This document shows, piece after piece, positions 1 to 7,944 of a DNA stretch of 24,284 nt. The notes under the pieces are model-generated. The model saw nothing but the letters and a program-made list of their open reading frames with translations, ran no database searches and was not told where the DNA came from. A program made the translations under genes and the position numbers. The first letter of the stretch is position 1; every line of letters begins with the position of its first letter. Source of the DNA: Bacteroidales bacterium UBA1722 (GTDB taxonomy: Bacteria; Bacteroidota; Bacteroidia; Bacteroidales; UBA932); contig DCIQ01000190.1 in NCBI GenBank assembly GCA_002317435.1, positions 34,405 through 58,688 of the forward strand, written 5' to 3'.

Positions 1-161
1 TTGGCCTGATACTCATGACGCATATCGTCCTGTTTCTTCTCGTCGCGGGAGAAAATGCGGATTTCACCGATATCTGTCTTTAGAAAACGGTTCAGAACGG
101 CATTACCGAATGATCCGGTACCGCCGGTAATCATCAATGTCTTTCCTGTAAAAAAACTCAT
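1..161 (-). CDS. fnlA: UDP-GlcNAc 4,6-dehydratase/5-epimerase, N-terminal fragment (FnlA/CapE type), cut by window edge
   Basis: Only the first 53 codons are in the window; the gene continues past the left edge. The ATG is at 161-159. The visible peptide has the Rossmann NAD-binding signature ITGGTGSFGNAVL (residues 11-23), followed by a stretch containing IRIFSRDEKKQDDMR. As I recall the family, this is typical of the WbjB/FnlA/CapE group of extended short-chain dehydrogenases, which convert UDP-GlcNAc to a 4-keto-6-deoxy-L-talo intermediate, the first step towards UDP-N-acetyl-L-fucosamine. The reductase for the next step (capF/fnlB) lies three genes upstream in the same direction, which supports the assignment over the related PseB-type 5-inverting dehydratases. 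The gap to the upstream glycosyltransferase is 50 bases. The catalytic part is not visible, so the substrate call rests on the N-terminus and the context. Confidence 0.82.
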   Translation of the reverse strand, partial: MSFFTGKTLMITGGTGSFGNAVLNRFLKTDIGEIRIFSRDEKKQDDMRHEYQA

Positions 162-182
162 ATCGCAATTAATTTTGAATAT

Positions 183-207
183 CGTGCAGATGATCCGCAT
201 CTGCGCG
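183..207 (-). repeat. Small inverted repeat in the GT4-fnlA gap
   Basis: GCAGATG at 186-192 and CATCTGC at 198-204 form a perfect 7-bp stem around a 5-base loop. After one mismatch the pairing extends by two more G-C pairs (183-184 with 206-207). On the minus strand no uninterrupted T tract follows, so it does not look like a strong intrinsic terminator. It sits just beyond the stop codon of the upstream glycosyltransferase and could be a processing or attenuation hairpin, or chance. Confidence 0.3.
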
Positions 208-211
208 ACTA

Positions 212-1225
212 TTATACGACTAACTTTATCAAATCGTCAACTCTATTCTCGACCAGACAGTTCTGTCGGATATTGTCATACTTGCCGTCCAACGCTTCGA
301 TAAGAACTTTTTCCAATTCATTTTCATCATTCGGAGAGAAACAGAGCAGATTTTCTATTGCTGAATGTGCATACGGCATATCAGACGCGATTATCCTACA
401 CCCGCATGCCAATGCTTCCACCAGTGGCAGCCCGAGTGTTTCGAGTACGGACGGAAATACCAGATATCTGGATTTCGCATATATATCCAGAGATTCTTCA
501 CGAGAAACTTGTCCGGAATTGATAATGGCATCCGCGGACATCTTGGCATTTATATCGTTAATCCGTTTCAGAATACCTTCATTTGCAGGTATTTCTGGGA
601 CAGTCAGGATAATGCTCAGTTTCCGCTTCGCACCTATCTTTTCAATTACGTTCAGCAGCATATCGTGGTTCTTATGCGGATAGGGAAACGAAACATAGCA
701 GAAATCAACGTCTCTTTCCACCCCGACAGAAGGCTGGAAGACATAAAACGGAAGGACACGGGCATCAACTTTAAGTGATTTCGACAGCAATGTTTTCACA
801 TCTTCGCTCTGACAGGCCCAAATCCCTGCATTATTACGAAAGAGCAGATTTATCGTATGGAAAAACGACACCCGAATGAATCCCCTGTAACGCCTTTCTC
901 TCAGCAGCCCCAGAATCTCAGGAAAGTTCAAGGCATAATAACGGTTCTGGAAATAGACTACCGAATTTCTGCATCTCCTCAACGGAGGAACCGAACAGAA
1001 GAACAATACGGACTCCCTCCTCTGTAAATAACGGATTACCGTGCTGAATAAAGAAGTATATCTGACATCGAAGAAATCGCCATAGACGGTGCGGATCTCA
1101 TCGACAATCCCTTTTGAACCGCACCAGACCAGACAAGGCCTCCCGGTATCGTATAATCGTTTCAGAAGGTCGTACAACAGGACCTTACCTCCTCCGAATT
1201 TTATCTGGCTTGCTTCGATTATCAT
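212..1225 (-). CDS. Glycosyltransferase, GT4-like (GT-B fold)
   Basis: A 337-residue protein with the layout of a retaining GT-B glycosyltransferase of the GT4 type, probably adding a sugar to the growing lipid-linked repeat unit at the cytoplasmic face of the membrane. A glycine-rich segment FGGGKVLLYDLL lies near the N-terminus (residues 10-21), as in many GT4 acceptor-side domains. The C-terminal donor domain shows HKN (184-186), a GQVSREES stretch, and an E-x7-E motif in LETLGLPLVEA (E262 and E270), where family members bind the nucleotide-sugar. It starts at an ATG 24 bases after the stop of the GT2 gene and is followed 50 bases later by fnlA. It is a little short for GT4. Donor and acceptor cannot be read from the sequence; an L-FucNAc transferase is possible given the neighbours. 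Confidence 0.85.
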   Translation of the reverse strand: MIIEASQIKFGGGKVLLYDLLKRLYDTGRPCLVWCGSKGIVDEIRTVYGDFFDVRYTSLFSTVIRYLQRRESVLFFCSVPPLRRCRNSVVYFQNRYYALNFPEILGLLRERRYRGFIRVSFFHTINLLFRNNAGIWACQSEDVKTLLSKSLKVDARVLPFYVFQPSVGVERDVDFCYVSFPYPHKNHDMLLNVIEKIGAKRKLSIILTVPEIPANEGILKRINDINAKMSADAIINSGQVSREESLDIYAKSRYLVFPSVLETLGLPLVEALACGCRIIASDMPYAHSAIENLLCFSPNDENELEKVLIEALDGKYDNIRQNCLVENRVDDLIKLVV

Positions 1226-1249
1226 ATATGACGAATGAAAAGATACACC

Positions 1250-2131
1250 TTACCGTGGAATCTGTCTGACCACCTTTCTTACATGACCGGAAAACATGAC
1301 ATAGAAAAAGCGCAGACATTGTTTAATGAGATAATGAAATGTTGACTTATTGGGAATGCAATAAATTTTCAAATAGAATTCAGAACTCGATATCATACTC
1401 CGTAAAGATTCATATTCATCATACCGCAAAACTCTATTGATGGAATACACCTTTTTGACATATCCAATGGTATCATTGAGACATTGAAGGGCACTTTTTT
1501 TTATAGATACATTACCGCCATGTTTACGAAGTTTCAACAATCTCTTGGAAGAAATAACCACATCCCCTACACTCAACATCTTACACCACAAATCATAATC
1601 TTCTGCCACCAGCATATTCTTATCGTATCCTCCGACCATTTGGAATACCGATTTGCGGAATATCGCGGCCGGATGCACGATTAGCGGCAGTCCAATAGAT
1701 ATCGATACCGCTTTACCTATCCCACGTGACAGAAATTTCGTATACCCTGTCTCCTTTCCTGATGCATCTATCAAGGAGCACTGCGATGAAATTATGACCG
1801 CTCCGTCCCGGATTAGCCGGACTTCCTCTTCGAATCGGTTCGGCTCGGCGATATCATCACCATCCATACGTGCTATCCATTCATATCTGGCAGTACTGAT
1901 ACCGAGATTCAATGAATCCACCAAACCAGTATTCGGTTTATCAATGACGATGATTCTGGCATCATCGAATGATCTGATAACCGCCAACGTATCATCCGTA
2001 GAACCATCGTTGACTATAATAAACTCAAAATAAGCATATGTCTGGTCAAGAATGCTTCGGACAGCTTGTCCTATATATTTTCCATCATTATATGTAGATA
2101 AGACGACTGAAAGATAGATGGGATTTTCCAT
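1250..2131 (-). CDS. Glycosyltransferase family 2 (GT-A fold)
   Basis: A 293-residue inverting glycosyltransferase of family 2. The N-terminal GT-A nucleotide-binding fold opens with LSVVLSTYNDGKYIGQAV, then NDGSTDDT (41-48). The metal-binding DxD-type motif is in ARMDGDD (D90 and D92-D93). ED at 177-178 in VAEDYDLW fits the usual catalytic-base position. The roughly 90 C-terminal residues are basic and partly hydrophobic, suggesting membrane association. It should add one sugar to the undecaprenyl-linked repeat unit. It begins at an ATG 42 bases after capF and is followed 24 bases later by the GT4 gene, consistent with one transcript. The gene looks more AT-rich than ugd or wecA. The sugar donor is unknown. 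Confidence 0.9.
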   Translation of the reverse strand: MENPIYLSVVLSTYNDGKYIGQAVRSILDQTYAYFEFIIVNDGSTDDTLAVIRSFDDARIIVIDKPNTGLVDSLNLGISTARYEWIARMDGDDIAEPNRFEEEVRLIRDGAVIISSQCSLIDASGKETGYTKFLSRGIGKAVSISIGLPLIVHPAAIFRKSVFQMVGGYDKNMLVAEDYDLWCKMLSVGDVVISSKRLLKLRKHGGNVSIKKSALQCLNDTIGYVKKVYSINRVLRYDEYESLRSMISSSEFYLKIYCIPNKSTFHYLIKQCLRFFYVMFSGHVRKVVRQIPR

Positions 2132-2173
2132 ATTACCATCGGATAGCTGCGTCTGCGTAACTTTATAAATATA

Positions 2174-3373
2174 CTAAACCGGATCACTGTATGTGTCGGG
2201 ATGACTGGGGTCGAAGACTTCGTTGCAGTATATTACAGTGACGAGATCCTCTGTTTCGCTCAGGTTAATGATCTCGTGAGTATGGCCGGGGAGCATAATT
2301 ACCGACTGAATTCTATCTCCACTTACTTCATATTCAATGACTTCGCCTGTCCCCTCCCTGCGCATCCGGATGAGTCCATGACCTTTGACTACGATAAGCT
2401 GTTCCCATTTGGTATGATGCCAGTGCCGGCCCTTGGTGACACCGGGTTTGCTGATGTTGATGCTGACCTGACCGCACTTTGGAGTGTGCACCAGTTCGGT
2501 GAAGCTGCCACGCTGATCGACATTCATCTTCAGGTCGAAAACTGCCTTCTCCACAGGGAGGTAACTCAGATATGTGCTGTAGAGTTTTTTGGCGAAGCTG
2601 TTCTCCGGAATTTCCGGAATCATCAGAGTCACAGGCATCTGCTTGAATCCATTCAGCAGGTCTACAATATCACCGAGAGTAACCTTATGTGTTACGGGAC
2701 AGTAACAGTACCTGCCGTCTTTTTGCGGCGACACATCCAACCCTTCGAATTCACAATGATGCTCCTGACCTTTCAGGCAATTGATCATTTCTGATACGAG
2801 ATCGTCAATATACAACAATTCCAACTCAACTGAAGGATCGTTCACCCGAATCGGAAGGTCATTCGCCATGTTATTGCAAAAAGTGGCCACTGCGCTGTTG
2901 TAGTCGGGACGGCACCATTTGCCGAAGATATTCGGAAAGCGGAAAATCTTGACCGATGCTCCGGTTTCTTCCGAGTAGTCCAGAAACAGGTCTTCACCGG
3001 CTTTCTTGCTGCGGCCATATTCGCTATTGCCGAAGCGTCCCGTGAGGCTGGCCTGCTGGCTACTGCTGAGCATGACCGGACATTTGTTGCCGTATTTCTT
3101 AAGGGTATCCAGAAGGATGCTTGCGAAGCCGAAGTTTCCCTGCATGAATTCCTCCTGGTTCTGAGGACGATTGACTCCCGCCAGATTAAAAACGAAATCC
3201 GCGTTCTTACAGGCGGTTTCCAACTGCTCCGGTGTCGAGTCCATGTCGTATTCATAGATTTCATCTATAGCCAAATCGCCATAACAACGAACTTTTCCGT
3301 CCCTGATATTTTTAAGTTCAAGGCACAGATTCTTTCCTACGAATCCTTTTGCTCCTGTTATCAGTATCTTCAT
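2174..3373 (-). CDS. capF: CapF/FnlB-type reductase with C-terminal cupin (UDP-L-FucNAc pathway)
   Basis: A 399-residue bifunctional enzyme of the CapF/FnlB/WbjC family, the second enzyme of UDP-N-acetyl-L-fucosamine synthesis. The N-terminal SDR domain has GAKGFVG (7-13) for nicotinamide cofactor binding, an SSS stretch (103-105) and the Y119-xxx-K123 pair. It also contains FGKWCRPDYNS, which I recall as conserved in Staphylococcus aureus CapF. The C-terminal domain (from about 285) is a cupin with HWHH (317-320) and GHTHEI (373-378), the likely metal ligands. In characterised CapF the cupin epimerises at C3 and the SDR domain reduces C4. The product is UDP-2-acetamido-2,6-dideoxy-L-talose, which a 2-epimerase (FnlC/CapG, not in this window) would turn into UDP-L-FucNAc. 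It begins at an ATG 86 bases after the GT11 gene. Confidence 0.93.
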   Translation of the reverse strand: MKILITGAKGFVGKNLCLELKNIRDGKVRCYGDLAIDEIYEYDMDSTPEQLETACKNADFVFNLAGVNRPQNQEEFMQGNFGFASILLDTLKKYGNKCPVMLSSSQQASLTGRFGNSEYGRSKKAGEDLFLDYSEETGASVKIFRFPNIFGKWCRPDYNSAVATFCNNMANDLPIRVNDPSVELELLYIDDLVSEMINCLKGQEHHCEFEGLDVSPQKDGRYCYCPVTHKVTLGDIVDLLNGFKQMPVTLMIPEIPENSFAKKLYSTYLSYLPVEKAVFDLKMNVDQRGSFTELVHTPKCGQVSINISKPGVTKGRHWHHTKWEQLIVVKGHGLIRMRREGTGEVIEYEVSGDRIQSVIMLPGHTHEIINLSETEDLVTVIYCNEVFDPSHPDTYSDPV

Positions 3374-3459
3374 AATGTCATAATTCCATTTTATGAGCGG
3401 ATGGTGCCTGTTCTATCTCGGGGACATCAGCATATCAATCAAGAGAAAGGGCTTTTATA

Positions 3460-4284
3460 CTATACGGGAATCAAAACACACTTTTCCGGATATTCCATTA
3501 TCTGTTGTCTATTCCAAAGTGACGGAGCGACAACTACTTTACCTTTGTTTCTATTCAAAAAAGCGCCCCACCAGCTGAAGGTGCTGTTGGCGATGATATT
3601 ATGCTTGCATTGTGTCATAAGATACATATCCTTATAACATTCTGCACCCTTGTTATGCTCAATAATCCTATATGGTACATCAAATTGCTTCATAAATGAA
3701 TAACACCACTCCGGATCGTCAGAAAAAACATAGAAAACGCAATTACTCGCTTTCTCCGACAATATTTCTATAGCTTTCCTGTAATATTCATCATTACAAA
3801 CATTGGCAATGGGGATATTCAGATAGTCTCCTCTTCTTATGTGTATCGAGACTGATTCACCGGTACGCATCAAATCCGACAACCCCAAATTGTACGAATC
3901 AATATCTTTGAATTTCAACGATTGGACCATCTCATCCCTTATAGATCGAAAAAACATGCTGTTCATCCAGCAACCTTTGAAAAACAAAGCTTTAGACTTG
4001 TAGACATCCGGTGTATAGGTAAAGGGAATCTCAGTATACACTAAAGGCTGATGCGGAAATTTATTCACGAATCTGACAATCAGTTTTTCAAATATCCCAG
4101 GGTTATCCGTATCTCCTTTTATACCAAATGCCCTTTCCAGCATATAACCATTATGCATTTTATTGAACTCATATAAAACAGTATTGAGTCTTGCATTCAA
4201 ATCCTCTTTTTTCAAAGAGCAGTAAAAAGCATACTGAAACAATTGGTTACCAATTCCACCGGATAACAACACATCGTGTCTCAT
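3460..4284 (-). CDS. GT11-family fucosyltransferase (alpha-1,2-fucosyltransferase-like)
   Basis: Family GT11 is recognised by LSGGIGNQLFQYAF near the N-terminus, the GDP-fucose-binding HIRRGDY motif (148-154), FSDDPEW, and NSTFSWWG (233-240), all in the expected order. Known members transfer L-fucose from GDP-fucose in alpha-1,2 linkage, often to galactose. The chosen start is the ATG at 4284, giving 274 residues, because family members begin only a few residues before LSGG. The frame stays open upstream to a GTG at 4320 (12 more residues). It lies downstream of the HAD-family gene and upstream of capF. No GDP-fucose biosynthesis gene is in the window, so the donor must be made elsewhere or differ from the textbook one. 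The gene looks AT-rich compared with ugd and wecA. Confidence 0.9.
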   Translation of the reverse strand: MRHDVLLSGGIGNQLFQYAFYCSLKKEDLNARLNTVLYEFNKMHNGYMLERAFGIKGDTDNPGIFEKLIVRFVNKFPHQPLVYTEIPFTYTPDVYKSKALFFKGCWMNSMFFRSIRDEMVQSLKFKDIDSYNLGLSDLMRTGESVSIHIRRGDYLNIPIANVCNDEYYRKAIEILSEKASNCVFYVFSDDPEWCYSFMKQFDVPYRIIEHNKGAECYKDMYLMTQCKHNIIANSTFSWWGAFLNRNKGKVVVAPSLWNRQQIMEYPEKCVLIPV

Positions 4285-4337
4285 AGTTATTTCTAATGAT
4301 TCCCGATTCAAGTTCAGCACTTGCGAAACTTGAGTCC

Positions 4338-6227
4338 TTAGTTCAATAAACGTCGTCTTATTCGTTGAATCTTCCTGAAAATCAACATAGCATAATAGCC
4401 ATAAGTAAATTTTACACTTCCATCATACCAAATACAAGTATTTCCCTTAATCAAGTCTTTCAGGGATAATTTTTTTATTATAGGCTTCGATGAATATTGT
4501 GTATCGTTTACGACAATACCTAAAAGAGCTTTCAAACACTGTCTGTCGGGATTAACACAAAAATCCGCAAGGTTTGCCAAAGAATAATTCAATAATTCCT
4601 TGGAATTATTTAAAATTTGAAGACTCAATGCCATTCTTGCATATTCCTCACAAATTTCAGTATGCAATTTCTGTAATTTCCCGGATTTCTCTGTCGGTAT
4701 TTCCAATTCGTCAAATATTGGAACATAGGCAGTACCATCAAAACTATAATGAGATGTCCTTTTGTCTGCAGTTGCAGAAAAATATTGTTCGAAGATGAAC
4801 GCCTTATTATCCAATCCTTTATAATTACGATTCCTCAAAATATAATCCCCGGAAAAAGAGGCATGATATTCATCGGGATGCAAAGAGTTCACTCTATCGC
4901 TTTGAACTTCCATATAATAACCATATACGGCGTTGTAATTAAAATCCTGCAGAATATTATTTATACATCGTTGAGTAAATCGCGAACCTCTTAAATCGAC
5001 AATTGCATTTTTACCGCCACGTGACGCCAATCCTTCCTGCCTGAAATAGTTTATCAAATATTCGCGCTGCATTGTATGCCATTTCGTCAATTCCGTAAAT
5101 GTGTCGTTGTCATTGACAATACATTCAGATATGGACGAAGCACATTCAGCCTTTTTATAAAATTCATCTGTAAATGACATTTGCAAACCATCAAGACGCT
5201 CCTTAATGGAAAGATACTGCCTGTCGGATATTATTTTCTCCAATGTTATGCCATTTACATCCTTCATGGAAGAAAAATATATGGATTTCCTTGAAGCATA
5301 CAAGTAGTGTAAATTGATGTTGGGATATTGTGATTGAAGAATTCGGGCTATCTTAAAAAGAATATATCCATCGCGTGCAAGAAAAAATAAATCTGTAATA
5401 CCTCTGGTCATGGCATGTCGTAAGATGCAACTGACGAACGACACATATATGGGAGCGATTAAATCTGTCGCAAATATGAGGTTTTCAGAAAATTCTCTTC
5501 CTTGTCTTATACTTTTAGAAATCCCGACAGCTATTTTGATGTTATCATTATCAAGACTCAAATCTTTCCCAAGCAGTTTTTTTTCATAATAGGTATAAGA
5601 GCTATTGATATGTCCGGCAGTTATCCCCAATTTCGAAGGTATTCTGACATCTGACTGTATATTATCACCTGAATGTTTCCACCGGGAATATTCAACATTC
5701 TCCATTTCTGACACGTATCTGTATAAAGAGCCCGTCCTTTTCGTCTTACGCAAATTACAGGAAACATAGACGGAATCTCCATTTTTATAAAATCCATGCA
5801 CTTTGAGCTGATGCTCTATAAATTCTGAAGGAAGGTACATGTCAGAAATGAAGGCGACCTTTATTCCTTTCTTTCTCAGTGCATTTATATGGTCAAGTGT
5901 ATCGTATATCGGATTAAGTACAGATTCTTCTATCTGAAGTTCGATCTTTTGTATTAAAACGTTCGGAATATCAGTCATACCGGAGAAATCGCACTGACTA
6001 TATATTTCATCAAAAGTAATTTCTTCATACTTTGATAACTTTCTTGCCCGCAATTCTCCATCACACCTGATATGGCGAAAATCCAATATGTCAATATCGC
6101 TTGCTGTTTCACCCAGTATTCTTTTCGCTAAAAGATTAAAAACGTTTTCAGCTTCGCCGCATGTCCTCGACAAGCAAGTGTCAAATACATCAAACGAATA
6201 TAGCATCGAATTATGCATATTTTCCAT
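4338..6227 (-). CDS. Two-domain HAD-superfamily protein (COG5610-like), function unknown
   Basis: The N-terminal third is a complete HAD hydrolase fold. Numbered from the ATG at 6227, it has motif I DVFDT (13-17, nucleophile Asp and second Asp), motif II Ser in ISDMYLP (128), Lys in LRKTKR (about 152) and motif IV GDNIQSD (177-183). The remaining roughly 430 residues form a second domain with FLARDGYI (around 273-277) and VDLRGSRF (400-405). I associate this architecture with uncharacterised COG5610 proteins found in polysaccharide clusters. All the catalytic HAD residues are present, so phosphatase activity is plausible, but the substrate is unknown. The frame continues to a TTG at 6266 whose TTGA overlaps the wecA stop; the ATG at 6227 fits family N-termini better. 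It is AT-rich (16 G or C in the 60 bases at 4561-4620). Confidence 0.8.
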   Translation of the reverse strand: MENMHNSMLYSFDVFDTCLSRTCGEAENVFNLLAKRILGETASDIDILDFRHIRCDGELRARKLSKYEEITFDEIYSQCDFSGMTDIPNVLIQKIELQIEESVLNPIYDTLDHINALRKKGIKVAFISDMYLPSEFIEHQLKVHGFYKNGDSVYVSCNLRKTKRTGSLYRYVSEMENVEYSRWKHSGDNIQSDVRIPSKLGITAGHINSSYTYYEKKLLGKDLSLDNDNIKIAVGISKSIRQGREFSENLIFATDLIAPIYVSFVSCILRHAMTRGITDLFFLARDGYILFKIARILQSQYPNINLHYLYASRKSIYFSSMKDVNGITLEKIISDRQYLSIKERLDGLQMSFTDEFYKKAECASSISECIVNDNDTFTELTKWHTMQREYLINYFRQEGLASRGGKNAIVDLRGSRFTQRCINNILQDFNYNAVYGYYMEVQSDRVNSLHPDEYHASFSGDYILRNRNYKGLDNKAFIFEQYFSATADKRTSHYSFDGTAYVPIFDELEIPTEKSGKLQKLHTEICEEYARMALSLQILNNSKELLNYSLANLADFCVNPDRQCLKALLGIVVNDTQYSSKPIIKKLSLKDLIKGNTCIWYDGSVKFTYGYYAMLIFRKIQRIRRRLLN

Positions 6228-6262
6228 TTCACTGAATTCTACTACATATGGATGCGTATAAG

Positions 6263-7483
6263 TCAATCATCTTCCGGCATCTTCCCTTCCGCGAACAGTT
6301 CCCCGTCCACCATTTTCCTCATCCACTGCCAGAATCGGGTGTCCTCCCAGCGGGTCCTGCGGCCTACCGCACATAAGACACTGTAGAGTCCTCCGCCACT
6401 CTTCTCCTGATGCCGCAGCAGGGTATATATGCCAAATGTGTTCAGCAGGGAGAGGAATACGACTACATATAACTGCATAGTCACATCCGCACCGGACTTC
6501 CAGGCGATGAACCATCCGGCGACTACGAACGTATTCAGACACAGGAGCGAAAGTGTGGTTCCTATATGGGAGAAGCCCATATCTATGAAAAGGTGATGAA
6601 GATGGGTCTTATCCGGATGGAAAGGCGAATGTCCGGAAATGATTCTGGTGAACATCACCCTGACGGTATCGAAAATACATACCGAAAGTATCGCCAGAAC
6701 CAGAGGTATGAGGCCTATACCATCATAGACATGAAGGCTGTCATAGCAGCGGGAATGTCCGTTCAGAATAGAGAAGACGAATACCGTTATCAAGGTGCCC
6801 GTCATCAAAGTTCCTCCGTCCCCGATGAACATCTTCGAAGTTCTTCCGAACACATTATGCAGGAAAAACGGCAGAAGCGCACCTGCACAGATGAGAGTCA
6901 GTATGCCCATGTATGGTATATAGGAGAGGTAGAATATCACTGAGAAACAGATGCACACCATTATGGCGTAGGCGGAAGAGTATCCGTCCACCCCGTCCAT
7001 AAGGTTGATGGCATTTATGATACCGACTCCGGCTATAAGGGAAAGAGGTACCGAGATATATGCCGGAAGAGACCTGATGCCCCAAATACCCTCCAGAGAG
7101 TCAAGCGAATTATGGTTCAGCAGAATCAGCATCCCTACGGACAATACCTCGATGGAGAAGCGTATCCGTACGCTCAATTTCCGTTTGTCATCCAATACTC
7201 CTACCACCAGCAGGATACCTGTAGCCGACAGCATCCATACGACTTTTATGGTGAAGGTTATGGAGGATAAGAATATGCAGGCTATGAAGATGGCTGCATA
7301 AACTACCGGTCCGCCCAACACGGGGACAGGCTTTCTCTGGAGTTTCCTCGCATCGGGATTATCATAAATATTCCACACACGGGCCATTCTCAAGATCATA
7401 GGGTAGATCGCCGAGGCTATAATGAATGTAAGCAGAAACATAGCCGCTCCAAATCTCACCGAGTGAAATATAATATGCTGCAT
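6263..7483 (-). CDS. wecA: WecA/TagO-like undecaprenyl-phosphate HexNAc-1-phosphate transferase
   Basis: A 406-residue polytopic membrane enzyme of the MraY/WecA/TagO family. It moves a HexNAc-1-phosphate from a UDP-sugar to undecaprenyl phosphate and so starts repeat-unit assembly. Family motifs appear in order: DNPDARKLQRKPVPVLGG (41-58), the Asp pair in VLDDKRKLS (98-99), NAINLMDGVDG (157-167), FIGDGG (219-224), and HPDKTHLHH (289-297), the histidine-rich loop typical of WecA and TagO rather than MraY. About ten hydrophobic segments separate these motifs. A hydrophilic tail of about 50 residues follows the last membrane segment. The ATG at 7483 lies 46 bases after wbuC. The exact sugar (GlcNAc, GalNAc or a 6-deoxy form) cannot be decided from sequence alone, so the gene symbol is by family. 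Confidence 0.9.
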   Translation of the reverse strand: MQHIIFHSVRFGAAMFLLTFIIASAIYPMILRMARVWNIYDNPDARKLQRKPVPVLGGPVVYAAIFIACIFLSSITFTIKVVWMLSATGILLVVGVLDDKRKLSVRIRFSIEVLSVGMLILLNHNSLDSLEGIWGIRSLPAYISVPLSLIAGVGIINAINLMDGVDGYSSAYAIMVCICFSVIFYLSYIPYMGILTLICAGALLPFFLHNVFGRTSKMFIGDGGTLMTGTLITVFVFSILNGHSRCYDSLHVYDGIGLIPLVLAILSVCIFDTVRVMFTRIISGHSPFHPDKTHLHHLFIDMGFSHIGTTLSLLCLNTFVVAGWFIAWKSGADVTMQLYVVVFLSLLNTFGIYTLLRHQEKSGGGLYSVLCAVGRRTRWEDTRFWQWMRKMVDGELFAEGKMPEDD

Positions 7484-7529
7484 TCCGTAAATAAGAATAA
7501 TTACAGTGAAAAATCTGTCTTGATTTTGA

Positions 7530-7928
7530 TTACTGAGGAATCATTATATCATCATCACCCAGCGGGCGATATGGCCCTTCCTTACATTCCAGTATGACAG
7601 TACCGGACTCCACAGACTCCAGGCTGTGCCATCTCCCCTTTTCCACCACGACCGCCGGCACGTCCGAGCCGGGGGTGAGTTCCACGCTTTCCGTGAGACG
7701 CCCGGCATCATCGTAAAAATGCTGTATGCACCTTCCCCGGAGCACCACCACCACTTCGGACGCCGAGGGATGCCGGTGCACCGGTACCACAGTGTCCGGC
7801 TCCAGGGCATTCAGCATCTTCTGCGAAAGATCCTGCTCCGAATCCCGGAGGTCGTAATTAATCCTCCGGCGGGGCGACGTGCGGGCCCGGGAAGTCAGGG
7901 CATCCATAAGAGCATCATCTATTTTCAT
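7530..7928 (-). CDS. wbuC: WbuC-family cupin-fold metalloprotein
   Basis: A 132-residue protein starting at the ATG at 7928. The open frame runs further upstream, but that part lies inside ugd and encodes nothing family-like. The start is 16 bases after the ugd stop. The protein begins with a short helical region containing INYDLR and then a single cupin barrel. The metal motif is H51-x-H53-x4-E58-x6-G65 in HRHPSASEVVVVLRG, with the fourth ligand H101 in GRWHSLES. It ends with the CKEGPYRPL segment that I recall as typical of WbuC. From memory, wbuC sits beside fnlA-fnlB-fnlC-wbuB in Escherichia coli O-antigen clusters containing L-FucNAc, which matches the CapF and FnlA genes here. Its biochemical role is not established; a sugar isomerase or lyase has been a natural guess. 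Confidence 0.88.
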   Translation of the reverse strand: MKIDDALMDALTSRARTSPRRRINYDLRDSEQDLSQKMLNALEPDTVVPVHRHPSASEVVVVLRGRCIQHFYDDAGRLTESVELTPGSDVPAVVVEKGRWHSLESVESGTVILECKEGPYRPLGDDDIMIPQ

Positions 7929-7944
7929 AACTGAAACGGTTTTT

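Noticed and set aside
2842..3264. Second minus-strand open frame inside capF
   Set aside because: It is out of frame with a full-length, motif-complete capF, and its translation is low-complexity and Arg/Ser-rich.
6228..6266. TTG start of the HAD gene overlapping the wecA stop
   Set aside because: It is possible by coupling, but TTG is rarer and the 13 extra residues are not needed for the HAD fold; the ATG at 6227 is preferred. The choice is not certain.
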